A stretch of 30,920 nucleotides of DNA from a virus. Shown one piece after another: positions 14,178-21,927 of this stretch. The DNA is taken from IMG/VR virus record IMGVR_UViG_3300036715_001255, positions 1 to 30,920 of that record; one strand, given 5' to 3'. The notes under the pieces are model-generated. The model ran no database searches. It saw nothing but the letters and a program-made list of their open reading frames with translations, and had not been told where the DNA came from. Both the position numbers and the translations under genes were made by a program. Each line of letters opens with the position of its first letter. The first letter of the stretch is position 1.

Positions 14178-15026
14178 TTGAGTTGGTTCAACAAGCCCAA
14201 GCAAGGCCCCGGTAGCCGATCACTGTGGCTATTCAGCAAGAACCGCTACTGGCATATCGTAGTAGCCCTGGGACTCGTTTGCCTCTACTTGAGTGGCGAG
14301 ATCTTCTACCGAGTGATGATGATCCTCACCGGTGGTGCCTTCATGATCAGCCTCAGTATGGCTGTGGTGGTAGAGCTGGGCAAGTACTTTCTGACAGTGG
14401 GTGCTACCCGTATCCGCGACATGATGTCCCCCATGAATCTGTGGCTCTATCGGATCCTCAGATGGGTCATGGTGAGCTTCAGCTTCATCGCCAGCCTGTT
14501 CTTCTTCAGCCAGTTCCTCAACGACCACACTGACCTGAGCAAGGTCCAGGGGATCGCCCGCCAGGAAGTGAACGTAGAGTTCGATAAGAAGGCTCAAGTG
14601 GCCAAGGATGGTCTACTGGGCCTGGAGAAGGACAAGGAAACCGCCAGCCAGCGAGTCGGTTACGCCGATCCCACCAAGGAAGCCTACTACCGGCATGTGC
14701 AGCAGGAACGCTCCAAGGCTACCAAGGCACTAGAGCAAGAGCGGCTGGCTCTGGCTGACAAGCTACAAGCCATCGAGACTGAGAGAGCCCGCAGACTGGA
14801 CCTGCTCAACAACCCCAGCGTGTTCGGGGACGATGACAGGACCAAGAACCAGAGCTTAAATGCGATGGTCCAGAGCATTCAGAAGGCGGGCATCCCAATA
14901 AGCTACCACGGCATCCTGTTCACGTTCTGCCTGTTAATCAGCATCTTCCTGGAGATCCTGATCCATATCAGCGCAGTGTTCCCGGCCAGCATCGGCCTCA
15001 TGAAGAAGAAGCCAACAAATGAATGA
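14178..15026 (+). CDS. Membrane protein with internal coiled coil, 282 aa (TTG start)
   Basis: TTG at 14178 with AGGAG six bases ahead. Hydrophobic segments at about 26-43, 50-73 and 89-112, then a charged coiled coil at about 118-215 (EQERLALADKLQAIETERAR), then a fourth hydrophobic segment at about 238-262 and a basic tail (KKKP). This layout, three helices, a soluble coil and a final helix, suggests an inner-membrane protein with a cytoplasmic stalk. No enzyme motif. It sits between the deaminase and the SbcD-like gene, where a membrane protein is unexpected. It could tether replication complexes or act in superinfection exclusion; neither can be shown. Confidence 0.75.
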   Translation: MSWFNKPKQGPGSRSLWLFSKNRYWHIVVALGLVCLYLSGEIFYRVMMILTGGAFMISLSMAVVVELGKYFLTVGATRIRDMMSPMNLWLYRILRWVMVSFSFIASLFFFSQFLNDHTDLSKVQGIARQEVNVEFDKKAQVAKDGLLGLEKDKETASQRVGYADPTKEAYYRHVQQERSKATKALEQERLALADKLQAIETERARRLDLLNNPSVFGDDDRTKNQSLNAMVQSIQKAGIPISYHGILFTFCLLISIFLEILIHISAVFPASIGLMKKKPTNE

Positions 15027-15150
15027 AGTCAAGTTCAAAGTGTGGTCGCGTTATTGGGCCCACAATTACGGAGAACACGTATGCATTCGCAATCGGCATG
15101 GGTTCAGTCTTGGATCAGTCGCATCGAACTGTAGTCAGGTATCGGAATAG
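15019..15150 (+). CDS. Possible small protein, 43 aa
   Basis: The 180-base space between the membrane protein and the SbcD-like start contains a 43-codon frame (MNEVKFKVWSRYWAHNYGEH...) whose ATG overlaps the upstream stop by 8 bases. The alternative is that this space encodes a 61-residue N-terminal extension of the SbcD-like protein from ATG 15023. That extension looks unlike any phosphoesterase sequence, and a good start lies at 15206. Only one of the two can be right; evidence is weak. Confidence 0.35.
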   Translation: MNEVKFKVWSRYWAHNYGEHVCIRNRHGFSLGSVASNCSQVSE

Positions 15151-15205
15151 CCGACCCCTCATCCAGCCCTGTCACGCAACACGCAAGCCTCCGGGAGTTC
15201 TTAAC

Positions 15206-16204
15206 ATGGAACCAAAAATCGTGAAAATCCAGAGGGCTGAGTTTGCCTTCATCACGGACCTGCATCTCTCGGCCCATCCGCCCGGTCGCCGAGTGGACGA
15301 CTACGAGACAGCCATAATCAACAAATTGGCCACTGTGCGCGAATGGACTCAAAATCGAAACTCCATATGCCTATGCGGTGGGGACGTCTTGCACATCAAG
15401 TCCCCTTTTTCCAAAGCCAACTCCAACAGGATGCTCAACCGAGTCATTGATCTGTTCAAAGGCTTCAATACCGGCAAGGTTTATGGTATCGTGGGCAACC
15501 ATGACATCCAGTTCGACCGGCATGATACCTTCGACCACCAACCACTAGGGATCCTTGCCCATGCCGGGGCTTACGAGGTCTTGGAAGGGTCTACCATCTT
15601 CGAGGATCCTAACGGTCTCCGTGTAGAGGTAGTGCCGTTCCATTACGAAGACGACATGGTGCTTCTTCAGCGGATTCTCAATACCCCCAAACGAGCTAAT
15701 GGAGTGGATTACCGGATCGGAATGGCACATGCCATGGCCCGCCCAGGTGGTGCCCAGAGTCACTTCGGTAACCCCATCATTGGCTATGACCTCCTGGAGG
15801 ACATTGACTTTGATGTCTTCCTGTGGGGTCACGATCACAGTCATGTCGAGGACACTGAGGTTGGCAAGTGCCTCCACATCCACCCAGGCTCTCTTGCTAG
15901 GGCTGCCCTAGCCAGCGACGAGGTAGACCGCGATATCTACGCCGTAGGCTTGCGGTTCGTGGACTCTGAGAGTTGGGGCATCCTCAAGAAGCCGCTGCCC
16001 ACCGCCCCCCTAGAAGTGGCCTTCCGGGTTGCTGATAAGGATATCGTTAAGGCCAGCGAGACCACGGAGGTCAAGGGGTTCGTGAAAGAGCTAGGGGCCC
16101 GGTTGGGTTCCATCGCTACCATTGACGCCATAGAGGTCATCGAGGAACTCTGTGGGACTGACATACCACTCAAGGACACTGTGACGGAGCTTTGTGAATT
16201 CTAA
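15206..16204 (+). CDS. SbcD/Mre11-like metallophosphoesterase (DNA exonuclease subunit)
   Basis: 332 aa from ATG 15206, which has GGGAG eight bases ahead; the frame is open back to 15023. All calcineurin-type motifs are present in order: ITDLH (Asp18, His20), GGD (Asp60), GNHD (97-100), MAHAM (His175) and WGHDHSH (His209, His211). These bind two Mn2+ ions and place the enzyme with SbcD/Mre11/T4 gp47. It would resect double-strand ends with the SbcC-like half protein encoded at 12092. The C-terminal ~90 residues probably form the capping and partner-binding region. The stop overlaps the GTG start of the next gene. Confidence 0.88.
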   Translation: MEPKIVKIQRAEFAFITDLHLSAHPPGRRVDDYETAIINKLATVREWTQNRNSICLCGGDVLHIKSPFSKANSNRMLNRVIDLFKGFNTGKVYGIVGNHDIQFDRHDTFDHQPLGILAHAGAYEVLEGSTIFEDPNGLRVEVVPFHYEDDMVLLQRILNTPKRANGVDYRIGMAHAMARPGGAQSHFGNPIIGYDLLEDIDFDVFLWGHDHSHVEDTEVGKCLHIHPGSLARAALASDEVDRDIYAVGLRFVDSESWGILKKPLPTAPLEVAFRVADKDIVKASETTEVKGFVKELGARLGSIATIDAIEVIEELCGTDIPLKDTVTELCEF

Positions 16205-16697
16205 TCAGCCTCCCCAGTACAAGCAGTTCATAGATTTCGTGTTTACCAAGGAGAAGACCTCTTGGGTACTCATGAAAGATGCGTTTGAGTTTAAGCCTGT
16301 GAAGCGATTCCATTTCTTACAGCGTTGGACCTTCCAGCTTCTGCGTTGGTATGGCTCACTTCAACACCAGAGGGTCAAACAGACCGATTATGTCCGGTTC
16401 ACCCTTGACACGGGTGCATTCATGCAACGTCTGATTGATCAGCAAGAGGAGCTATTCAGGCATTGGAATGAAGCCCCCGGTGTGTTACTGATCGGTGCCA
16501 AGGATTTCCAAGAGCTCATGCATACCCCTGAGATCCGGCATCATCTGGAATTCGTAGCCCCTATGACCTTCCAGAATGGTGATCCTTGGGAGCGTCCAAG
16601 GCTTATGGGACTCGAAGTGGAAGTAGTGCCCTGGATGGAAGGCATGATTCTCATGCCCGAAGGCTGGCGCAAGATCCCTACCCGTGGAAGTATTTGA
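16194..16697 (+). CDS. Hypothetical protein, 167 aa (GTG start)
   Basis: GTG at 16194 with CGGAG four bases ahead overlaps the SbcD-like stop by 11 bases. The protein is rich in aromatics (FHFLQRWTFQLLRWYG) without a true membrane segment. The second half (GVLLIGAKDFQELM ... LMGLEVEVVPWMEGMILMPEGW) has alternating strand and loop and is likely a compact alpha/beta domain. No family assigned. Confidence 0.68.
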   Translation: MNSNQPPQYKQFIDFVFTKEKTSWVLMKDAFEFKPVKRFHFLQRWTFQLLRWYGSLQHQRVKQTDYVRFTLDTGAFMQRLIDQQEELFRHWNEAPGVLLIGAKDFQELMHTPEIRHHLEFVAPMTFQNGDPWERPRLMGLEVEVVPWMEGMILMPEGWRKIPTRGSI

Positions 16698-16714
16698 CAA
16701 TTCTAGGAGGACCT

Positions 16715-17482
16715 ATGCCTTACAAAGCAACCGCAGAACGACTCGCTGCCCTGGTGAGTGTCAAGTGGAACGACCGAGAGACCCTGTTGGATCCCTTCAG
16801 TGAGCGCCGTTGGGCGCAAACACTTCTCACTGAAGCCTGGGCCAACCCCCAGGTCAAGCTAACCACGCAGGACTGGCAATACGCACTCACCCAAGCTACC
16901 TTCACTCTGGATGGCAACGTCTGGTCTCAGATCTATCTGGCCTCGCCACTGATGATCATGCCGACCTACGATGTGCCCAAGATGCAGGCTCGTCTCAAGG
17001 CCCTCACGGAACTCTATCAGGGCAAGCCGGAATCCCCGTTCGTCAAGGGTGCCAAGATGCGCCGTGAAGCCGGTATGGAGACCTGGGATGAGGCCCTGAC
17101 ACTAGTAGCGGGGCTCAAGGTCCTGGAGCAGTCCCAGTCTCATACCAGCTACAAGATGTACAACACCAATCAGACCCCGGCGTTCTCAGACGCCGCTGGG
17201 TTGTCGCGCATGAGTTCCCAGCTGGATACCTATGCTGTTATTCCCCGTGGGACTCTTAGCATCCGCTACCCAGACTCCGCTACTACACCAAATGTGACGT
17301 TGGTCCAAGGTGGTGCCAACATCGAGGGTTTCCAAGGGACCTTTGAGTCTAAGAGCGGCAACTGGGATAATCTCTGCACTGCTCTTTGGCTCCGGGATCA
17401 GATGCGGGTGGAGTTTCAGGCCCGCGAGGGCAAGGTCTATATGATTCCGCGTTTCGGAAGCTTGAGCATAATCGCCCCGTAA
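16715..17482 (+). CDS. Hypothetical protein, 255 aa
   Basis: The ATG at 16715 has a perfect CTAGGAGG four bases ahead, so I take it over earlier in-frame starts inside the previous gene. The N-terminal half is helical; the second half is rich in Ser, Thr and Gly with beta character (RGTLSIRYPDSATTPNVTLV). Soluble, no motif or signal peptide. Function unknown. Confidence 0.72.
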   Translation: MPYKATAERLAALVSVKWNDRETLLDPFSERRWAQTLLTEAWANPQVKLTTQDWQYALTQATFTLDGNVWSQIYLASPLMIMPTYDVPKMQARLKALTELYQGKPESPFVKGAKMRREAGMETWDEALTLVAGLKVLEQSQSHTSYKMYNTNQTPAFSDAAGLSRMSSQLDTYAVIPRGTLSIRYPDSATTPNVTLVQGGANIEGFQGTFESKSGNWDNLCTALWLRDQMRVEFQAREGKVYMIPRFGSLSIIAP

Positions 17483-17521
17483 GGATTTAATTGGTACTTC
17501 AGATCTCTCGGACTCTCTAGT

Positions 17522-18076
17522 ATGGAGAGTCAAGTGGATCGTTCTGCCAAAAACTATATCCTGATTGAGTCTTCGCACCTGTTTAGGGCCGGAGAGAAGT
17601 TCGGGACTCAGCTGTTCGTCGCTGACGTTGCTTCCTATCTGTACAAATTGTATGGTTTCCAGGGCCCGTCACAGTCTATCGTCCTATTCGGCTCCACCAA
17701 AGAGGAGCAGGCCATCAGGTATATTCGTTCTCTGGCCAAGAACCACATCGAAGTGGTCCGAATGAATCCGATCGAGTCCAAGGTAAACAGCCTGAAGAAG
17801 TACTACAAACCTGTGTTCTACCTGCACCAGATCTTGCATGAGATCCCTCGGGGCTCCCGGGTAATCCTCGTGGGCTTCCACAATCACCGCTACGAAGAGA
17901 TCCTGGTCAAGCACTCCGCCAACCATGAAATCCATGTTGCGGCATTTGCTACCAGTACCACCCGGGGAGACCTCATGCACATCCCTGAAGGTTGGTCCGA
18001 GCTTTGCAGTTCTTGTATAGAGCTGGACTCGCACGTTGATCTGATCAAAGAAGAATACCTCAGCACAAAGGTTTGA
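17522..18076 (+). CDS. Hypothetical protein, possible degenerate NYN/PIN-like domain, 184 aa
   Basis: The layout loosely follows the NYN nuclease fold: an opening strand and loop (NYILIESSHLFRAGEKFG), a central strand (RVILVGFHNHRYEEIL) where NYN proteins have a GDxDF motif, and a late strand with small residues (EIHVAAFATST) ending near IELDSHVDLI. The catalytic aspartates of the first and second motifs are replaced (ESS, GFHN), so if related it is probably inactive as a nuclease. The start is uncertain: ATG 17522, or GTG 17534 behind GGAGAG. Weak assignment. Confidence 0.6.
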   Translation: MESQVDRSAKNYILIESSHLFRAGEKFGTQLFVADVASYLYKLYGFQGPSQSIVLFGSTKEEQAIRYIRSLAKNHIEVVRMNPIESKVNSLKKYYKPVFYLHQILHEIPRGSRVILVGFHNHRYEEILVKHSANHEIHVAAFATSTTRGDLMHIPEGWSELCSSCIELDSHVDLIKEEYLSTKV

Positions 18077-18078
18077 AC

Positions 18079-18888
18079 ATGAGATTTTATGGATGCTCGA
18101 AGGACGACCTCGACTCGCTCCAACCGGCTTTGACCATCCTGGGCCAGATCTATGACAAGGACGATTTCTTTCCGTTCCTGTTTGCGTTGATCAACCAGGG
18201 CGAGGTCTTCGACGTTGCCAAGGAAGCTATTACGGATCATTGGGAAGGCGAAGAGGGCCTTGAGGCCCCCACGGCTGTGGCAGTTGCTATCCCCCTAAGC
18301 GCCGACACCCTACACTACCTCCTGGGCTCTGGCCTGTACTTGGATGGCGAAGAATTCGCTTACCTTACCCCCGGTGAGGGTTCTAGGACTGGCGAGATCC
18401 CCAGCAGGGCTCGCATCTACATGAACCAGATCACCACCATGGCCATCGCCACTGACACCACTTGGCTGGGTGACTTCCTGGATGCCCACGCTCCTAAGCA
18501 GGTGGTGGAGCAGGAAGTAAAACGCTCTGAGCCTATTAAGGCAGAACCTACGGCCCAACCGGCTGTCGAGGCCAGCATGAAGCTCGCCAACCTACCCGGT
18601 GTGGATCGTCTGCTCATCGCCGGTAAGGGGTTAGCGGATCTTCAGGTCACCGAGTTGATCGAAGTGGCTGACTTCGTTGAAGACCACAAGTCCGGTGCCA
18701 GTGTCTACTTGCACTTTGAGCATGAAGGTCTAGAGTGGCTGGTATACACCAAGGAACCCGCTGTGGGCCTGGGGAGTCTGACCCGGGTGCTCAAGAGCAA
18801 GTACGGCATCAAGGAACCACAGATTGACCAACTGAACGGGACCGAAGTAGAAGCTCTCATGGAATCCGTGGTAGACGAAACGGAATAG
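18079..18888 (+). CDS. Hypothetical protein, 269 aa
   Basis: ATG 18079 follows AAAGG by seven bases and lies two bases after the previous stop. Residues 1-150 look like a globular alpha/beta domain (ALTILGQIYDKDDFFPFLFAL; AVAVAIPLSADTLHYLLGSG). A Glu/Pro/Ala-rich linker (about 150-175) joins it to a second small domain (LANLPGVDRLLIAGKGLADL to the end). Acidic overall. No motif recognised. Confidence 0.72.
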   Translation: MRFYGCSKDDLDSLQPALTILGQIYDKDDFFPFLFALINQGEVFDVAKEAITDHWEGEEGLEAPTAVAVAIPLSADTLHYLLGSGLYLDGEEFAYLTPGEGSRTGEIPSRARIYMNQITTMAIATDTTWLGDFLDAHAPKQVVEQEVKRSEPIKAEPTAQPAVEASMKLANLPGVDRLLIAGKGLADLQVTELIEVADFVEDHKSGASVYLHFEHEGLEWLVYTKEPAVGLGSLTRVLKSKYGIKEPQIDQLNGTEVEALMESVVDETE

Positions 18889-18921
18889 GTCTATACGACT
18901 CGGGCGTATCCTGGAGCTGTT

Positions 18922-19188
18922 ATGTTGCATATCGATTCCTGTCCAACCTACACAGTGTTCTACAGTGATACTGCAATAGAAGCCTTCATCGCCCCCAACG
19001 GGTCCTGGATCTTTGCTCCCTGTGAGGATCACGAGGCGATTCTCAACATCAGGTCCAAGTTTCGGATTGATCAAGAGCCCAAGGAATTCAAAAACCACCT
19101 GTACGAATTCTTGGTTAGTGTGCAATCCGTGGTCTCTGCGGATCCTGCGCCCCTAGAAGATTTGATGGACCGATTGGGCTACCTGTAG
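18922..19188 (+). CDS. Hypothetical small protein, 88 aa
   Basis: ATG 18922 has CTGGAG about six bases ahead. An acidic single-domain protein with a beta-rich first half (YTVFYSDTAIEAFIAPNGSW) and a helical end. No known motif. Thirteen bases separate it from the HD hydrolase, so it is likely in the same message. Confidence 0.65.
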   Translation: MLHIDSCPTYTVFYSDTAIEAFIAPNGSWIFAPCEDHEAILNIRSKFRIDQEPKEFKNHLYEFLVSVQSVVSADPAPLEDLMDRLGYL

Positions 19189-19202
19189 TCCAAGGAGATT
19201 GC

Positions 19203-19889
19203 ATGAGTTGGATCACACTCCCCGGAATTGGGGATCATCTAGAATTGACTATGCGTTTGGTAGCTCAGTATACAGAGCCGCATCGCAAGTTTCATACCAT
19301 GCAACACCTGGGCAACCTACTGGGTTACCTGCGGTGGTTTGAGCATGACCAAGAGCATTTCCATGACGGTCTCTATGACCGCGATGTACTGTTGTGGAGT
19401 ATAGCGTTCCACGACTGGTACTATGTGCCGGGTGCAAAGGACAACGAGTCCCGGAGTGCCGATGCGGCTATTGGGTATCTGGGACTGCGAGATATCCTAG
19501 ACCCGGGTCAACTGCTCATGGTGAAGCAGATCATCCTGGCCACTACTACCCATGAATACCGATCCGACATCCGCCAAAACAAGCTCAGCTACAACACTGG
19601 TCTGATGCTGGACTGTGATCTTGCGGGCCTAGGCGAATCCTGGGAAGCTTACCATGCCACCTCGCGGCTGGTGATGGATGAGTTCCTCCCTGTGGTTGGT
19701 ATCACAGCCTACAACCAGGGCCGACCAGTCTGGATCAAGTCAATGCTCGATCGCAAACATCTATACAGCCACCCTGAGTTCCGGGAACGCTTTGAAGCGC
19801 AGGCCCGCCTGAACCTCCAGAGGGACTACGACGAATTCATCCTCGCCAAGGACCACCTAGGCGACCTACTAGGCATGGTGCATCCTTGA
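19203..19889 (+). CDS. HD-domain metal-dependent phosphohydrolase
   Basis: 228 aa, AAGGAGATTGC before the ATG. Metal and phosphate ligands in HD order: HTMQHL (31-35), FHD (His70, Asp71), NESRSADAA (81-89) and LDCDLAGLG (Asp137/Asp139). The EPHRKFHTMQH...FHDWYY...NESRSA pattern matches the predicted HD phosphohydrolase group COG4339, whose substrates are poorly defined but probably nucleotides. The gene overlaps the MazG-like gene by four bases (TTGA), and the pair is likely a nucleotide-pool unit. Confidence 0.85.
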   Translation: MSWITLPGIGDHLELTMRLVAQYTEPHRKFHTMQHLGNLLGYLRWFEHDQEHFHDGLYDRDVLLWSIAFHDWYYVPGAKDNESRSADAAIGYLGLRDILDPGQLLMVKQIILATTTHEYRSDIRQNKLSYNTGLMLDCDLAGLGESWEAYHATSRLVMDEFLPVVGITAYNQGRPVWIKSMLDRKHLYSHPEFRERFEAQARLNLQRDYDEFILAKDHLGDLLGMVHP

Positions 19890-20482
19890 AACTAGACGAT
19901 TACCAAGCACAGATCAGACGCTTCGTCAAGTTGCCCGAAGATAATCCGCTTTTGATGCTGGCCATGGGCGCAGCCGAGGAGGTCGGTGAGTTCGGCCAGA
20001 TCATTTTCAAGAAATGGCGTTACGAGAACAAGACCACCCCGGAGGAGTTCACTGAGGCTGAGGTTGAGAACCTCGTCAAGGAGATGGGGGACCTGCTGTG
20101 GTATGTAGCCGCTACGGCTCATGTCTTTGGTATACCCATGAGCCAAGTGGCCCAGGGAAACGTAGACAAGCTCAGCGCCCGCACCAAGGCCCCAAGTGCG
20201 TTTGGTAGCACAGGGGGTAATTCCAACTCGCACCCTACGCTCAGTCCCCAGCTCATCCTGGATCAGCCCAGCTATGCCCTAGTGCTCTGGGAGACCTGTT
20301 TCGATCAACGAGAGCGTGGAGAGAAGACCATCACGACTACCATGCGACCGCAGTTCATCTTCACTCTAGGTAGTTACGGTCTCTGGGGGCAGGGCCATTC
20401 AAGGGAAGAAGCCGCCCAGGAAATCATCCTACAAGTCCTGGCCTCCAAGCAACCACGCCTATTGGCCCGCCTGGGAGTCTAA
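19886..20482 (+). CDS. MazG-like nucleotide pyrophosphohydrolase (TTG start)
   Basis: Residues 1-105 form the MazG-type four-helix domain: EEVGE (31-35) and KEMGDLLWYVAATAHVFG (65-82) give the EExxE and ExxD metal ligands. NVDKLSART (92-100) is also typical of phage members. It would cleave (d)NTPs to monophosphates, or hydrolyse (p)ppGpp as proposed for some phage MazG proteins. Residues 105-198, after a Ser/Asn linker, are an added domain I do not recognise (LDQPSYALVLWETCFDQRE). The start is TTG in TTGA, overlapping the HD gene stop. Its stop overlaps the stop of the - strand HNH gene. Confidence 0.82.
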   Translation: MKLDDYQAQIRRFVKLPEDNPLLMLAMGAAEEVGEFGQIIFKKWRYENKTTPEEFTEAEVENLVKEMGDLLWYVAATAHVFGIPMSQVAQGNVDKLSARTKAPSAFGSTGGNSNSHPTLSPQLILDQPSYALVLWETCFDQRERGEKTITTTMRPQFIFTLGSYGLWGQGHSREEAAQEIILQVLASKQPRLLARLGV

Positions 20483-21399
20483 CGAACCCTGCGACGGTTG
20501 GAATCCGCCACGGCCTTCTTTTGGGCTTCAGTTAAGGTTCGGCCTTTGGGACAGTGACTCTGGAGTCTTCCAGGGACAAAACCATCAGGGATTGGTTCTC
20601 CAGAATAGACCTGGACAGCCCTCGTGCCGTCGTTATACCACTTCTTCCCAGTTGGGTAAGCCTTGCGGGGCTTGAGTTCCAGCTTGCCTAGAACATAGCC
20701 CACGGGGACCTGGGATGTCAGGGTTTGTCGATTCTCGGCACCGTCGTTACACCAGACATAGCCTGAACGAACCGCCGATTTCGAGTTTTCGGGTAGACGC
20801 CCACGCTGGAATCCTGGCTTGGGATTGGCCTCGAACTCCGCGAGCTTGACTCGTAGCTCTACCAATCCGTTGTTGATGAGTGTAGTATCTTCAGCCTGGG
20901 AGCGGTCTACTTCGCCCATACCTAGTTGGAAACCCTCTGAGGTTGCAGTCTTCAGGTCAGTAGGATCAATGCTCCTCCGCACACCACCCTGGTGGACCCA
21001 TATGTTTCCCTGGGTGTTTGGAGTGGCAAGCCTACCGGATTCGAATCCCATCGGAATGTCGTCGCCCGCCCATAGCAAGGTCTCAGAGATTCCATCGGTG
21101 TACCAAGATGATCCAGATGGACTCCAATTCGTGCCACTCATGAAAAGCCAAGCCATTCGTAGCTTGGCTGAGTGAGGGAAGGCCTCCATGAGAAGTTTAT
21201 GAGCCTTGACATGTTTTGATTCTTGAAGGTAAATCCCATTCCAAGGATGGGTTTTAAGGCAAGAAAACTCAGGAAATAAGCACCGTGGCAAGATATGGTG
21301 TAAATGATCGGCTACAAGTTTCTGTGTGGACAAGTAGTCTAAGTAGATTCGAACTGCCTCGGGTATTCCGCCATTCAAAAGGAGATGTTTTTCATGCAT
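20479..21399 (-). CDS. HNH-type homing endonuclease with five W...G...GRL repeats
   Basis: 306 aa on the - strand, TGGAGGAATAGCATC before the ATG. The nuclease core is near the N-terminus: DHLHHILP (31-38), N54 in HPWNGIYL and HVKAH (63-67) fit a beta-beta-alpha metal HNH site. Five repeats follow at about 98-124, 132-162, 172-202, 214-240 and 252-279, each of the form WYNDG...PIPDGFVPGRL, presumably for DNA recognition. The same module occurs twice in the GIY-YIG enzyme at 5358-5996. The end is basic (SNRRRVR). The gene fits exactly between MazG and the deoxynucleotidase, overlapping both by a few bases. Free-standing; no intron boundaries seen. Confidence 0.82.
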   Translation of the reverse strand: MHEKHLLLNGGIPEAVRIYLDYLSTQKLVADHLHHILPRCLFPEFSCLKTHPWNGIYLQESKHVKAHKLLMEAFPHSAKLRMAWLFMSGTNWSPSGSSWYTDGISETLLWAGDDIPMGFESGRLATPNTQGNIWVHQGGVRRSIDPTDLKTATSEGFQLGMGEVDRSQAEDTTLINNGLVELRVKLAEFEANPKPGFQRGRLPENSKSAVRSGYVWCNDGAENRQTLTSQVPVGYVLGKLELKPRKAYPTGKKWYNDGTRAVQVYSGEPIPDGFVPGRLQSHCPKGRTLTEAQKKAVADSNRRRVR

Positions 21400-21927
21400 G
21401 ATGCTATTCCTCCAAAAAGGATACTGAAAGTCCCAATCGTCAAAATCTACATTGATTGTGACGGAGTGCTGGCTGACTTCGACGGCTGGAAGGCCGAAAT
21501 TGCCAAGACCCGCCCTGAGGTCAATGACGATACCAAGGGCCTATGGAGCGTGGTCAAGGATGAGGACCACTTCTATCTGAATCTGCCAATGCTCCCGGAT
21601 GCCCAGGAACTCATGAGCTTCCTTCGGGAGACCGAGATTCCCCTAGCGATCCTCACCGCACTACCCCGACGCAACACCGTCCCCGATGCTGAGTCTGACA
21701 AGCGCACCTGGATCAAGAAGTACATCGATCCCAGCATTGAGTTCAACATCGGACCCTTTGCAATCGACAAGCAGAACTTCGCCAAGCCGGGTCGTGTGCT
21801 AATCGATGACAATGACAAGAACATCGCCCAATGGAACGCCAAGGGTGGTATCGGTATCCTACACAGGACCCTCCAGGCCACCCTGGAAGAGTTGGTGAAG
21901 GTGCTGGAAGAGCAGGAGGAAGCATGA
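21394..21927 (+). CDS. 5'(3')-deoxyribonucleotidase (HAD superfamily)
   Basis: 177 aa. KIYIDCDGVLADF (17-29) is the HAD motif I of deoxyribonucleotidases, with nucleophile Asp21 and acid Asp23. AILTALPRRN supplies the motif II Thr, and RVLIDDNDKNI the motif IV Asp pair. It would dephosphorylate deoxynucleoside monophosphates. Start choice: ATG 21394, with AAAAGGAG nine bases before; an ATG at 21385 is in frame but sits directly against the ribosome site. The first ~15 residues are unlike the family and overlap the divergent HNH start, so the 5' end may have been altered when the homing gene arrived. The stop overlaps the next gene (ATGA). Confidence 0.85.
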   Translation: MHDAIPPKRILKVPIVKIYIDCDGVLADFDGWKAEIAKTRPEVNDDTKGLWSVVKDEDHFYLNLPMLPDAQELMSFLRETEIPLAILTALPRRNTVPDAESDKRTWIKKYIDPSIEFNIGPFAIDKQNFAKPGRVLIDDNDKNIAQWNAKGGIGILHRTLQATLEELVKVLEEQEEA

